Made by a program: the position numbers and the translations under genes. The notes under the pieces were generated by a model. That model made no database searches. It saw nothing but the letters and a program-made list of their open reading frames with translations, and had not been told where the DNA came from. Source: an uncultured Eubacteriales bacterium (GTDB lineage: Bacteria; Bacillota; Clostridia; Oscillospirales; Acutalibacteraceae). Taken from it: a DNA stretch of 30,444 nt. The DNA lies in the NCBI GenBank assembly GCA_934486705.1, contig CAKSQS010000029.1:1-30444 (forward strand). Reading direction: 5' to 3'. Shown in pieces: positions 8,694 to 15,851 of the stretch (the stretch's first letter is position 1; every line of letters begins with the position of its first letter).

Positions 8694-8745
8694 TTAGCAA
8701 TAAATCCGACGTCCGATAAGGCTCAGCCGCCCGATTTACCGCTAA
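8694..8745 (-). ncRNA. Structured leader of pnp (long stem)
   Basis: On the minus-strand RNA a 13-nt arm (plus positions 8733-8745) pairs fully with 8694-8706. Two of the pairs are G-U, which would be A-C mismatches in the opposite strand's RNA. This asymmetry argues for selection on the pnp transcript. The stem ends about 37 nt before the pnp start. E. coli pnp is autoregulated through an RNase III stem in this place; a similar role here is an inference. Confidence 0.55.
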
Positions 8746-8775
8746 AGCACGAAAATCCCCTTAAATATTTACAAT

Positions 8776-8803
8776 AAGGCAGACCGTTTTATCGGTCTGC
8801 CTT
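8776..8803 (-). terminator. Hairpin after rpsO, terminator or processing site
   Basis: Perfect 11-bp arms (8776-8786 and 8793-8803) enclose a 6-nt loop, 11 nt after the rpsO stop. The following bases on the minus strand are only moderately T-rich. It may give partial termination or protect the rpsO 3' end while letting pnp be transcribed. Confidence 0.6.
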
Positions 8804-8814
8804 TAATGTACGCA

Positions 8815-9078
8815 TTACTTACGGATGCCGAGCTTTTTGATTATAGCGCGGTATCTTTCAATATCGTTCTTCTGCAAATAAGCCAACAGGTTTCTTCTAT
8901 GACCTACCATTTTAAGAAGACCGCGATAGGAATGGCGATCCTTCGGGTGAACCTTTAAGTGAGCGTTAAGCTCGTTGATTCTGGTGGTGAGCAGAGCAAT
9001 CTGTACCTCCGGAGAACCTGTGTCGCCCTCATGAACGGCATACTCCTGCATAATTTGCTGCTTAAATTCTTTAGTCAT
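8815..9078 (-). CDS. rpsO: 30S ribosomal protein S15
   Basis: An 87-residue protein, the standard S15 length, with GDTGSPEVQIALLT, HPKDRHSYRGLLKMVGHRRNLLAYL and the end YRAIIKKLGIRK. S15 binds the three-way junction of 16S rRNA helices 20-22 and helps assemble the 30S platform. The open frame runs upstream, but the start at 9078 is chosen because it gives the canonical N terminus MTKEFKQ and is preceded by AAAGGAG. It lies upstream of pnp in the same operon and has its own promoter and a folded leader. Confidence 0.98.
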   Translation of the reverse strand: MTKEFKQQIMQEYAVHEGDTGSPEVQIALLTTRINELNAHLKVHPKDRHSYRGLLKMVGHRRNLLAYLQKNDIERYRAIIKKLGIRK

Positions 9079-9110
9079 TTTTTTCACTCCTTTAACACAT
9101 ATCCGCAAAC

Positions 9111-9155
9111 CGGGCAAAGGGTCAAAAGTGACTCCCCGAAAAGGGGCGGACGCCC
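9111..9155 (-). ncRNA. Candidate S15 autoregulatory leader (three-way junction)
   Basis: Within the ~95-nt rpsO leader, arms 9112-9115 and 9152-9155 (gggc/gccc) can close two inner hairpins. One is 9121-9124 with 9129-9132; the other is 9134-9137 with 9143-9146. That makes a three-way junction upstream of the S15 start. S15 binds three-way junctions, and several phyla have independent S15 leader RNAs. The closing stem is short, so this is a model only. Confidence 0.4.
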
Positions 9156-9178
9156 AAAGCTCAGTAGACGGTGAAAAT

Positions 9179-9207
9179 ATTATAACACATAATATTCTAA
9201 ATGTAAA
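9179..9207 (-). promoter_or_regulatory. Sigma-A promoter of rpsO-pnp
   Basis: Read on the minus strand, TTTACA (9202-9207) is separated by 17 bp from a perfect TATAAT (9179-9184). Transcription would begin near 9172 and include the whole folded leader. Confidence 0.85.
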
Positions 9208-9246
9208 GAACATTTTTAATACACGGAAAATCCGCTTTGTTTTTTA

Positions 9247-9275
9247 TTGACATTTTGTTTTTTCGGTGCTATAAT
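9247..9275 (+). promoter_or_regulatory. Sigma-A promoter of the RpiR-type regulator
   Basis: TTGACA (9247-9252), a 17-bp spacer and TATAAT (9270-9275) match consensus exactly. They sit about 58 bp before the regulator start. Confidence 0.88.
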
Positions 9276-9302
9276 CGGTTTGTTCCAAAAAAATAAAAAT
9301 TA

Positions 9303-9317
9303 TAGAATATTGTTCTA
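9303..9317. promoter_or_regulatory. Candidate RpiR-family operator
   Basis: TAGAA and TTCTA form an inverted repeat with a 5-bp centre between the promoter and the ribosome site of the regulator gene. A direct repeat, TTGTTCYAAAA, occurs at 9280-9290 and 9310-9320, starts 30 bp apart. Autoregulation is inferred from position. Confidence 0.35.
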
Positions 9318-9332
9318 AAAGGAGTTTAAGCT

Positions 9333-10190
9333 ATGGATTCCATGCTCGGTATTATGCAGCTTATTAAAAACAATTATTCATCATTGACGTCGGCCGAAAA
9401 AAAGATATGCGATTATCTGACCGAAAATTACGAAAAAATTCCGCAGCTTACCGCCGAAGCGGTGGCCGCAGGCGCGGGCGTTGCAAAATCGGCGGTAGTA
9501 AGGTGCAGCAGATCGCTCGGGTTTAAAGGGTTTTCAGAGCTTAAAGCTCGGGCTGCAGCGGAATGTGTAAAAAACGAAAAGCTGAATTATTGCCCCTATA
9601 TATCGCCGGAAGACGGACACCGCCAAATACTCGGCAAGGTTTTTGCCGCAACGGTTAAAACACTTAACGATACTGCCGAAAAGCTTGATTTTGACATGGC
9701 GGAGCAGCTTGTGGCGGCGCTCGGCACGGCAGAAAATATATATATTTACGGCGTAGGAACATCGGCAATACTTGTAAACGAGCTGCAATATCAGCTGATA
9801 ACGTTAGGGTATCGTGCGTTTGCTTTCAGCGATGTGCCGACCATGGCGGTATCTACCATGAATCTGAAAAAAGGGGATATTGCCATAGGGTTAAGCTACA
9901 GCGGGCGCACCTCCTCCGTGCTTGAAACGCTGAAATCGGCAAAGCAGGGCGGAGCGCTGACCGCCTGCATAACCGCAAACGCCCAAAGCCCCGTAATGCG
10001 CCTGTGCGATATTCCGTTAGCGGTGTATTCCGATGAAATAAATTACCCTATTGAGCCAATGTCGGCAAGAATTGCGCAGATAAGCCTTATAAACGCTATT
10101 GTTATAATGCTTTCATCCGATAAATACGAGGAAACGCTTGAAAGAAGCCGCCGCATGCACGAGCTTGTGGACAGGGTGAGGCAGGGATAA
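9333..10190 (+). CDS. MurR/RpiR-family transcriptional regulator
   Basis: A 285-residue regulator. Residues ~1-77 form the HTH_6 domain (LTSAEKKICDYLTEN, then GVAKSAVVRCSRSLGFKGFSELK). Residues ~115-255 form a SIS sugar-phosphate-binding domain with IYIYGVGTSAILVNELQYQL and GLSYSGRTSSVLETLKSAK. Such proteins respond to phosphosugars. It is followed one base later by a transporter of the organophosphate-permease type, so it likely controls uptake of a phosphorylated or amino sugar. It has its own consensus promoter and an AAAAGGAG ribosome site. Confidence 0.92.
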   Translation: MDSMLGIMQLIKNNYSSLTSAEKKICDYLTENYEKIPQLTAEAVAAGAGVAKSAVVRCSRSLGFKGFSELKARAAAECVKNEKLNYCPYISPEDGHRQILGKVFAATVKTLNDTAEKLDFDMAEQLVAALGTAENIYIYGVGTSAILVNELQYQLITLGYRAFAFSDVPTMAVSTMNLKKGDIAIGLSYSGRTSSVLETLKSAKQGGALTACITANAQSPVMRLCDIPLAVYSDEINYPIEPMSARIAQISLINAIVIMLSSDKYEETLERSRRMHELVDRVRQG

Positions 10191-10191
10191 A

Positions 10192-11348
10192 ATGAAAAAT
10201 AAAAAATTGATTTTTGCCGTGTGCTACATATCGTATACACTGATTTATGTTGCGCGGCTGAACCTTTCAATGGCGGCTTCTCCGCTTAAAAACGCGGGAG
10301 TGCTTACCTCCGCGCAGATAGGGCTGCTCGGAAGTGTGTTTTTCGTGGTTTATGCGGCAGGCAGGCTTATAAACGGCACGTTAAGCGAGCGCTTTCCGGC
10401 GCGGAATATGATAGCGGCGGAATTGCTTTTAGGGGCGTTTGCCAATATTCTTTTCGGTTTTTTACCGCCCTTTGAGGCGCTATAATGCTGTGGGGTGTAA
10501 ACGCTTACGCGCAGTCTATGCTTTGGAGTCCGGTGCTCAAAACGGTAGGCGCGATTTACGGGGATACAAAGGCGCAAAAAATGTCGGCTTATATGGTAAC
10601 CTCCGTGGCTACGGGGAATATTGCAGGAATAATTGCCGCAATGCTTTTAATACGCTTTTTCGGCGTTTCCGCCGCGTTTATTGTGCCGGGGGCGTTGCTT
10701 GCCGTTTCCGCCGCGGCGGTTTTAATAATTATAGGAAAGCCCGATAAATCCGCCGCAAAGGCTTTTTCCGCTGCTGCGGCGCTTAAGGAGAAAAGCGTGC
10801 GCTTTATGCTTGTGCCCGCTGTTTTTCACGGTGTGATGAAGGATAATATAAGCCTATGGATGGCGGTATACGTTGCCGATAAATTCGGTATGGACATTAA
10901 AAAATTCGCCTTTTACCTGCTGCTTATACCTATAGCGGGCTTTGTTGGGAGATTTTTATATCCGCCGCTTTATAAGCTTTCGGGGTATAATGAAAACAGA
11001 GTTTCGTTTATCGGCTTTTTGCTTTGCGCGGTTTTTTCGCTGCTGTTGGTGCTTGCCGCCGTTTCTCCGATTGCCGCAGTTATTTATCTCGGCGGAATAT
11101 ATATTTCGGTATCGCTTATAAATACGTCGGTGCTCTCTGTATTTCCAATGCGGTTTTACTCCGAGGGTATGTCCGGTACGGTAAGCGGCCTAATGGATTT
11201 TTGCACATACTTAGGTGCGGGAATAGGCTCGGCTGTTTACGGCTCGCTTATAAGCGCATTCGGCTACGGTTCAATGTTTTGCTCATGGTGTGTCATCTCC
11301 GTTATTTCCGCTGCTGCTGTTGCCGTGTATAAAGCTCAAAAACAATAG
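10192..11348 (+). pseudogene. MFS transporter of the organophosphate/sugar-phosphate permease type, split by a frame change
   Basis: Two abutting open frames together make one ~384-residue MFS protein. The first (10192-10485, 97 residues) carries the first three membrane segments and ends FLPPFEAL. The second (10485-11348, 287 residues) starts MLWGVNAYAQSMLWSPVLKTVG, which continues the fold and resembles the NGWAQGMGWPPC region of GlpT. Moving from frame 1 to frame 3 at 10480-10485 would restore one protein, as expected for a 1-bp deletion. The stop and new ATG overlap as TAATG, so coupled translation of two halves is conceivable. A sequencing error is also possible, although there is no homopolymer. 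Substrate is unknown; the upstream RpiR regulator fits a phosphosugar. Confidence 0.75.
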
Positions 11349-11360
11349 CCGTTGCCCGAA

Positions 11361-11408
11361 GCCGAGAACAAGCCCGATATTGTGCTTGAAAATGTCTGTA
11401 AAATTTAA
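11361..11408 (+). pseudogene. Fossil 3' end of a HAD-IIA phosphatase gene
   Basis: Directly after the transporter, a frame ending at a TAA at 11406-11408 reads AENKPDIVLENVCKI. This matches the C-terminal KPDIVLENAGDI of the AraL/NagD-like protein in this window. At DNA level 23 of 25 bases (11370-11394 against 6293-6317) are identical, and both differences fall at third codon positions. Nothing of the rest of such a gene is seen, so it looks like a decayed or recombined remnant. Confidence 0.55.
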
Positions 11409-11424
11409 CAGTTATAAAAAATTG

Positions 11425-11457
11425 CGGCAATAAAAGCTTTGATCGCCTTTATTGCCG
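11425..11457 (-). terminator. Rho-independent terminator of the deacetylase gene
   Basis: Perfect 10-bp arms (11425-11434, 11448-11457) are followed on the minus strand by a T-rich run, 17 bp after the deacetylase stop. Confidence 0.8.
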
Positions 11458-11474
11458 TAAAAAAATTTGAGGGC

Positions 11475-12341
11475 TTAATTTGATGTTTTAATCAGTGTTT
11501 CACCTGATTTTATTACGTAGGTCTTGCCGTCCTCGGTAAACCAAATATCTAAGAGCGTCGGATTATAAACCATACTGCCGTCGGCGCTGAAAACAAGTGA
11601 GCGGTAGGCGGTAACATAATCGTAAATCTCAATATTCGTAGCATACCATACATTGGGCTTATTTGAAATGGCAGAGCATATTTTATCAAGCAGATCCCAG
11701 TTTTTATTGTTTTCAAACTCAAAGCTGTGCCCCCAAAGGTAAAAAAGCCTTGGCGTTTGAGCCGCGTCGTAAGAGGACATAGGCTCATTTAAAAACTTAT
11801 CAATGTAGTCGAAAAGCTCGGGGTTGGTGTGGTGGGCGGTCGGCATCCAAGCATGCCAGTCTGTCGGTAGGGCAAAGCTGTCGTTATCGCCGTCGAGCGT
11901 GCGGGAGTACACTATTCCAAGGTCCGTAAGGTAGCGCTTAATGTTGCCGTACTCCGCGCCGTTTTCAAACCGTGTTATGCCCGAATCGGGGTATGCCATA
12001 CCGCGTATTATCATACCGAAATCTCTTTCAAGCTCGGTTCTGCACTCAAGCACGTCGCGTATGCCGTCAACAGGCGTTACCTTTCCCAAAGCGCGGTGGT
12101 ACTTACCGTGTACGGCAATTTCGTTGCCCGTATCAATAAGATGTTTTTTAATCTGCTCGCGCGTTAAATGCCAGTCGCACTCTTTTTCGGCTATAAAGCC
12201 GCTGTTTATATTAAAGGTACATTTAAGCCCGTGGACGCAAATTGTCTCGGAAAAGCGAATGTCATCCTTGCAGCCGTCGTCATAGCTTAGTGTGACCGCC
12301 TTGTAAAGTCCGCCGGGGAAACGTAAAAATCTGTAACGCAT
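11475..12341 (-). CDS. Polysaccharide deacetylase family protein (CE4)
   Basis: A 288-residue protein with the NodB-type motif LSYDDG near residues 18-23 (catalytic and metal aspartates) and NEIAVHGKYH, giving the two metal histidines. RGMAYPDSG corresponds to motif 3 (RxPxG-like). A late histidine occurs in LWGHSFEF. No signal peptide or membrane segment is visible, so it may act in the cytoplasm on a soluble N-acetylated sugar or oligosaccharide rather than on wall peptidoglycan. The ribosome site AAGGAAG is 9 nt from ATG. It has its own terminator. Confidence 0.82.
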   Translation of the reverse strand: MRYRFLRFPGGLYKAVTLSYDDGCKDDIRFSETICVHGLKCTFNINSGFIAEKECDWHLTREQIKKHLIDTGNEIAVHGKYHRALGKVTPVDGIRDVLECRTELERDFGMIIRGMAYPDSGITRFENGAEYGNIKRYLTDLGIVYSRTLDGDNDSFALPTDWHAWMPTAHHTNPELFDYIDKFLNEPMSSYDAAQTPRLFYLWGHSFEFENNKNWDLLDKICSAISNKPNVWYATNIEIYDYVTAYRSLVFSADGSMVYNPTLLDIWFTEDGKTYVIKSGETLIKTSN

Positions 12342-12359
12342 GGTAAAAAACTTCCTTTC

Positions 12360-12725
12360 TTATTTGCAGCAGCTTTTAAAAAGCTTGTCCGTATCAAGTC
12401 TTTTTTCATCGCGGTTGAGTATAAAGCCGAGCTTTACGCAAAGCCTTTCGGTGTCCTCGCCCTCATAAAACGCGTTAAGCACCGAGTGCTCAGCCGCCAC
12501 GTGCAGCGTGCTGCGCAGAAGACCGTCGGCAAATGATAAGTCATCGGTAGTAACAAGTCTTAAAATCACCATTTTTTCACTGTCGAGCGTGTAAAGGCAG
12601 CAGCCCAAAACCTCATCGCCGCAGCGCTCTGTAACGCAGCCCGATATATCGGAATAAGTAAGCCCGTTTTCTTCCCACACGGCGCGTATTTTTTCTTTAT
12701 CGGTTAAAGGGGCTAAGGTAATCAA
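12360..12725 (-). CDS. Small GNAT-like acetyltransferase
   Basis: A 121-residue protein with the order of a GNAT fold: an N-terminal helix pair, DEVLGCCLYTLDSEKMVILRLVTTDD as central strands, DGLLRSTLHVAAEHSV as the acetyl-CoA helix, and RLCVKLGFI as the typical late motif. The open frame extends further, but the likely start is TTG at 12725. It overlaps the rluB stop (TTGA), and AGGGAGG lies 7 nt upstream. The pyrophosphate-loop motif (Q/RxxGxG/A) is not clearly kept, so activity is uncertain. Confidence 0.55.
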   Translation of the reverse strand: MITLAPLTDKEKIRAVWEENGLTYSDISGCVTERCGDEVLGCCLYTLDSEKMVILRLVTTDDLSFADGLLRSTLHVAAEHSVLNAFYEGEDTERLCVKLGFILNRDEKRLDTDKLFKSCCK

Positions 12726-13465
12726 TTTTCTTCCTCCCTGCTTTGCGATACATTGGTAAGCCGCCGCATTTCGCGCTCGTTTAGTGCACGCCACTTGCCC
12801 TGCGGCAGCATACTGAGCTTAACGCCCGCAATTTCGGTGCGTTTAAGGCGAATAACGCTTAAATTCACCGCCTCACACATACGCCTTATCTGGCGGTTTC
12901 TGCCCTCGTTCAATATGAAAATAAGCACGGTTCTGTCTTCCTTGCGCTCTGCCACAAAGCAGTCGCAGGGGAGAGTTTTTTTGCCGTCAAGCAAAATGCC
13001 CTCGCGCATTTCAATCAGCTTTTCGTCTGTCACATCACCCTTTACGGTCACGCGGTAGGTCTTGTTTACATGGGAGGAAGGGTGGGTGAGCTTGTTGGCA
13101 AAATCGCCGTCGTTCGTCATTAAAAGCAGCCCCTCGGAATCGCGGTCAAGCCGACCTACGGGGAAAAGGCGCACGCCTGCGTCCTTCACTAAATCGCAAA
13201 CGTTTTTGCGCCCCAATTCATCCTTTGCGGTGGTAACGTAGCCGCGCGGCTTGTGCAGCATTATATATACTTTCTCGGAAACAGTCACTACCGCCTTGCC
13301 GCGAACGGTCACCTTATCTCTTTTTGGGTCAACCTTTGCGCCTATAACGGCAATATGCCCGTTTACCTTTACCTTTCCGCTTTCTATAAGCTCCTCGGCT
13401 TTTCGGCGCGAGGCTACGCCGCATTCCGCAAGGTGCTTTTGCAGTCTTATTCTGTTATCCTTCAT
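12722..13465 (-). CDS. rluB: Pseudouridine synthase of the RsuA/RluB family
   Basis: A 247-residue protein. Residues ~6-50 are an S4 RNA-binding domain (RLQKHLAECGVASRRKAEELI). The catalytic domain has HKPRGYVTT, then GRLDRDSEGLLLMTNDGD with catalytic D107, and later NEGRNRQIRRMCEAV. The family modifies a uridine in 23S (RluB) or 16S (RsuA) rRNA. The length and the place next to scpB and dacF are typical of Firmicutes rluB. It starts 8 bp after dacF with AGGAG upstream and is coupled to the GNAT-like gene. Confidence 0.9.
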   Translation of the reverse strand: MKDNRIRLQKHLAECGVASRRKAEELIESGKVKVNGHIAVIGAKVDPKRDKVTVRGKAVVTVSEKVYIMLHKPRGYVTTAKDELGRKNVCDLVKDAGVRLFPVGRLDRDSEGLLLMTNDGDFANKLTHPSSHVNKTYRVTVKGDVTDEKLIEMREGILLDGKKTLPCDCFVAERKEDRTVLIFILNEGRNRQIRRMCEAVNLSVIRLKRTEIAGVKLSMLPQGKWRALNEREMRRLTNVSQSREEEN

Positions 13466-13473
13466 ATTTACTC

Positions 13474-14583
13474 CTAAATGCTTAATAATATGTATTTTAT
13501 ATTGGCTAAAAGCCTTGAATAAACGCTTTGCTGCGGCTTTGCCACCGCAATGTCGCGCGGCGCTTTTATTTCCACCGTTTCAATTATATTTCCGTTAAAG
13601 CTGTACTCTGCCGTGCCCACGGTTTCGCCGCGTGATATGGGCGCATACAAAAACTGCGGCAAATTTATTTTACAGCTTATTTTTTCGGTTTCAAGCGTGT
13701 TTATAATGTAAGGCTCTATAAACACGTCAAGATTTTCATTTTCCGAGCCGATAATCGGCAGTGAAAAGTGCGAGATCTGCGGGGTGTATGAGGTCTGACC
13801 TATCGAGTCAAGCCCGTAATCGAGCAGCGACATATGGTCGCGCCAGTCGTCGGGGTCGCAAAGCGTTACGGCTACGGCGAGCTTACCGTCCCTTTTGGCT
13901 GCCGAAACAAGGCAGCGCCCCGATTTTTTGGTAAAGCCCGTTTTTACACCAACCGCGCCCTCATACAGCTTTAAAAGCTTATTGTGGTTTGAAAGAGTGC
14001 GCTTATAGGGCGGGTTGCCGTAGCACAGCGTGGCGGTTTTTGAGGCGGCGGCTTTGGCAAATTCCTCATTTTTGAGCGCAAATGCGGCAAGCAGCGCTAA
14101 ATCGTGCGCGGTTGTGTAGTGCTCCTCCGAGTCAAGCCCCGAAGGGGTTACAAAGTGGGTGTTTTTAAGCCCCAGCTCCGCCGCGCGACGGTTCATAAGC
14201 TCGGCGAATGCCTTAACAGAGCCTGAAACCGCAATCGCGGTGACGTTTGCCGCGTCGTTGCCTGAGGCTAAAAGCATACCGTAAAGCAGGTCGTGCAGGG
14301 TTACGGTATCGCCGGGCAGCAGCCCCATTGAAGAACCCTCTACCTTTAGCATATCCGCCGTTACGGTTATTTCCTTTTCCAAATTGCCGTGCTCGCAGAG
14401 CAGCAGAGACGTCATAATTTTAGTAGTACTCGCCATAGGCAGGCGCGTATCGGCATTTTGGCTGTACAAAACTTCGCCGGTATCGCCGTTTACTACCGCC
14501 GCCGCTTTGGCAGACGTGGAAACGGCACTTACCGGCAAAGAAAAAATTATACATATAACAACAAGCGCGACAATTTTTTTCAT
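13474..14583 (-). CDS. dacF: D-alanyl-D-alanine carboxypeptidase (DacF/PBP5 type)
   Basis: A 369-residue penicillin-binding protein. A signal peptide (MKKIVALVVICIIFSLPVSA) leads it out of the cell. The three serine-peptidase motifs are present: S52-TT-K55, S108-G-N110 and K214-T-G216. A C-terminal PBP5-type beta domain follows, and an amphipathic end may anchor it in the membrane. It trims the terminal D-Ala of peptidoglycan; DacF-type enzymes act in spore cortex formation. The start at 14583 is chosen over the in-frame GTG 9 nt upstream because that GTG lies inside the AGAGGTGG ribosome site. Confidence 0.93.
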   Translation of the reverse strand: MKKIVALVVICIIFSLPVSAVSTSAKAAAVVNGDTGEVLYSQNADTRLPMASTTKIMTSLLLCEHGNLEKEITVTADMLKVEGSSMGLLPGDTVTLHDLLYGMLLASGNDAANVTAIAVSGSVKAFAELMNRRAAELGLKNTHFVTPSGLDSEEHYTTAHDLALLAAFALKNEEFAKAAASKTATLCYGNPPYKRTLSNHNKLLKLYEGAVGVKTGFTKKSGRCLVSAAKRDGKLAVAVTLCDPDDWRDHMSLLDYGLDSIGQTSYTPQISHFSLPIIGSENENLDVFIEPYIINTLETEKISCKINLPQFLYAPISRGETVGTAEYSFNGNIIETVEIKAPRDIAVAKPQQSVYSRLLANIKYILLSI

Positions 14584-14636
14584 AAACTCCACCTCTTAAA
14601 AAGTTTATTAAAAGGCGGGGGTTTATATTACTGAGC

Positions 14637-14865
14637 GTGTCGAAAAAGTCGCCACGCTCTTGGACGGGAATGCCGCTCGCTCGAAAATCAAAGATTTTCG
14701 GACTGCACTCTATCCCCGCCAATACCACCCCTGTGCCCTTGAAAAATAGCTTAAAAGCTATTTTTCGCTTACAAGGTGTTTTTCCGCCGCACGTGTCAGC
14801 GGAAAAACGGGAATGCGGCGTAAACGCCGCAAAAAAAGACTTTGGGGTTTATCGACAGACTGATA
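14637..14865. repeat. Hairpin-rich noncoding spacer, possible intergenic repeat element
   Basis: About 230 bp between gerW and dacF hold four successive hairpins. Arms are 14682-14689/14693-14700; 14741-14750/14757-14766; 14778-14787/14799-14808; and 14815-14820/14825-14830. The ends are loosely inverted: gtgtcgaaaaagtc near 14637-14650, and the complement of tttatcgacagactg at 14849-14863. An open plus-strand frame here has no protein-like features. It interrupts an otherwise compact operon and may be a small mobile repeat or an RNA processing region. Confidence 0.45.
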
Positions 14866-15249
14866 TTACTGTTCTTCTTTTTTGCGCTTATCCTTTGAGA
14901 AAAGCTCCTTTGCGCGCTCAATAACATCGGGCGCCATTGCAAACGCCTTTTCGGCGGAGCTTAATTCATTATATACGGGCATCATTTTAACGTTGCCGTC
15001 GCTAACGGCTATAAAGGCAACGGGCGCTATTGTAACCCCTGCGCCGCCACCGCCGCCGAAAAGCCCCGATTGGGTTTTGCTCGGGAAATCGCTGCCGCCT
15101 GTTGCAAGCCCGAAAGAGACTTTAGAAACGGGCAGTAGGGTAACGTCGCCAACCACTATCGGGTCGCCGATAATGGTGTTTGCGTCCACCATTGCGCGGA
15201 GCTTATCCATAGTTACGTCCATAATGCTTTTAATGCTGTTTTCGCTCAT
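14866..15249 (-). CDS. gerW: GerW family sporulation protein YtfJ
   Basis: A 127-residue protein with the family core: SIMDVTMDKLRAMVDANTIIGDPI, VTLLPVSKVSFGLATGGSD, a glycine-rich GLFGGGGGAGVTIAPVAFIAV and a charged lysine-rich tail. YtfJ/GerW is made in the developing spore and is needed for normal germination responses in B. subtilis. It overlaps the DUF2953 gene by four bases (ATGA), the ytfI-ytfJ order of Bacillus. This is the best evidence that the organism makes spores. Confidence 0.93.
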   Translation of the reverse strand: MSENSIKSIMDVTMDKLRAMVDANTIIGDPIVVGDVTLLPVSKVSFGLATGGSDFPSKTQSGLFGGGGGAGVTIAPVAFIAVSDGNVKMMPVYNELSSAEKAFAMAPDVIERAKELFSKDKRKKEEQ

Positions 15250-15851
15250 AATTCATTCCTCGTTTTAAATTTATTAAATTCCGAAAGCGCCGCCAAGGCG
15301 GCAGCCAACAGGAAGAATAGCCGTAGCTTTACCCGCACCGAAAACGCGAAATTGGGCTTTGCGCTTTCAAAATCGGCGCGAATATCAATTTGTTTGAAAG
15401 CTATATTTGAAAGTGAATCAAGCAGGCTCAAAATCGGGTATACCGCAGAGCATACCGCGCCGTAATATATAGCGGTAAGCGCCGCGTAATCCGTCGCGAC
15501 ACTTATTCCCAAACAAAGTCGGGTGATTTTTATATGCCGCAGCTGCTTTTTTATTCGTAAAATAAGGGCTTTTGCGAAAGCCGTTATTTCGCCGAGCGCT
15601 ACCTTAAAGCCTTTTTCGCGGTTAAGCTTTTTAAAGGGGTTTTCCGCCTGCTTTTCGGCTTTTTTATCGCTTTCTTTATCTTTTTCGGGCTTTTTAATAT
15701 CCTGCCCCGGCTCAATTTTAAAAATTCGTATTCCCGCAAATCTTACGGTCATAAAAAAATCGTCGGTGTACTTTATATCAAGGCTTATAGGCAGAAAAAG
15801 CAGGAGAACGATTAAAAGAACGATTGCGGAAATAATGGTTAAAGCAATCAA
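15246..15851 (-). CDS. DUF2953 domain protein (YtfI-like)
   Basis: A 201-residue membrane-associated protein. A hydrophobic N-terminal helix (residues ~2-25) is followed by KYTDDFFMTVRFAGIRIFKI, a lysine/glutamate-rich linker (~52-75), and a C-terminal DUF2953 region ending in a second hydrophobic segment (LRLFFLLAAALAAL). It lies directly before gerW and overlaps scpB by four bases. The molecular function of DUF2953 is unknown; the context suggests a role in sporulation. Confidence 0.82.
   Translation of the reverse strand: MIALTIISAIVLLIVLLLFLPISLDIKYTDDFFMTVRFAGIRIFKIEPGQDIKKPEKDKESDKKAEKQAENPFKKLNREKGFKVALGEITAFAKALILRIKKQLRHIKITRLCLGISVATDYAALTAIYYGAVCSAVYPILSLLDSLSNIAFKQIDIRADFESAKPNFAFSVRVKLRLFFLLAAALAALSEFNKFKTRNEL

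Noticed and set aside
9079..9213. N-terminal extension of S15
   Set aside because: The extra residues come from the leader; the canonical S15 start with AAAGGAG is at 9078.
14637..14924. Plus-strand open frame of 95 codons
   Set aside because: It lies over the four hairpins and the end of gerW, has no ribosome site or protein-like pattern, and reads as a repeat translated by chance.
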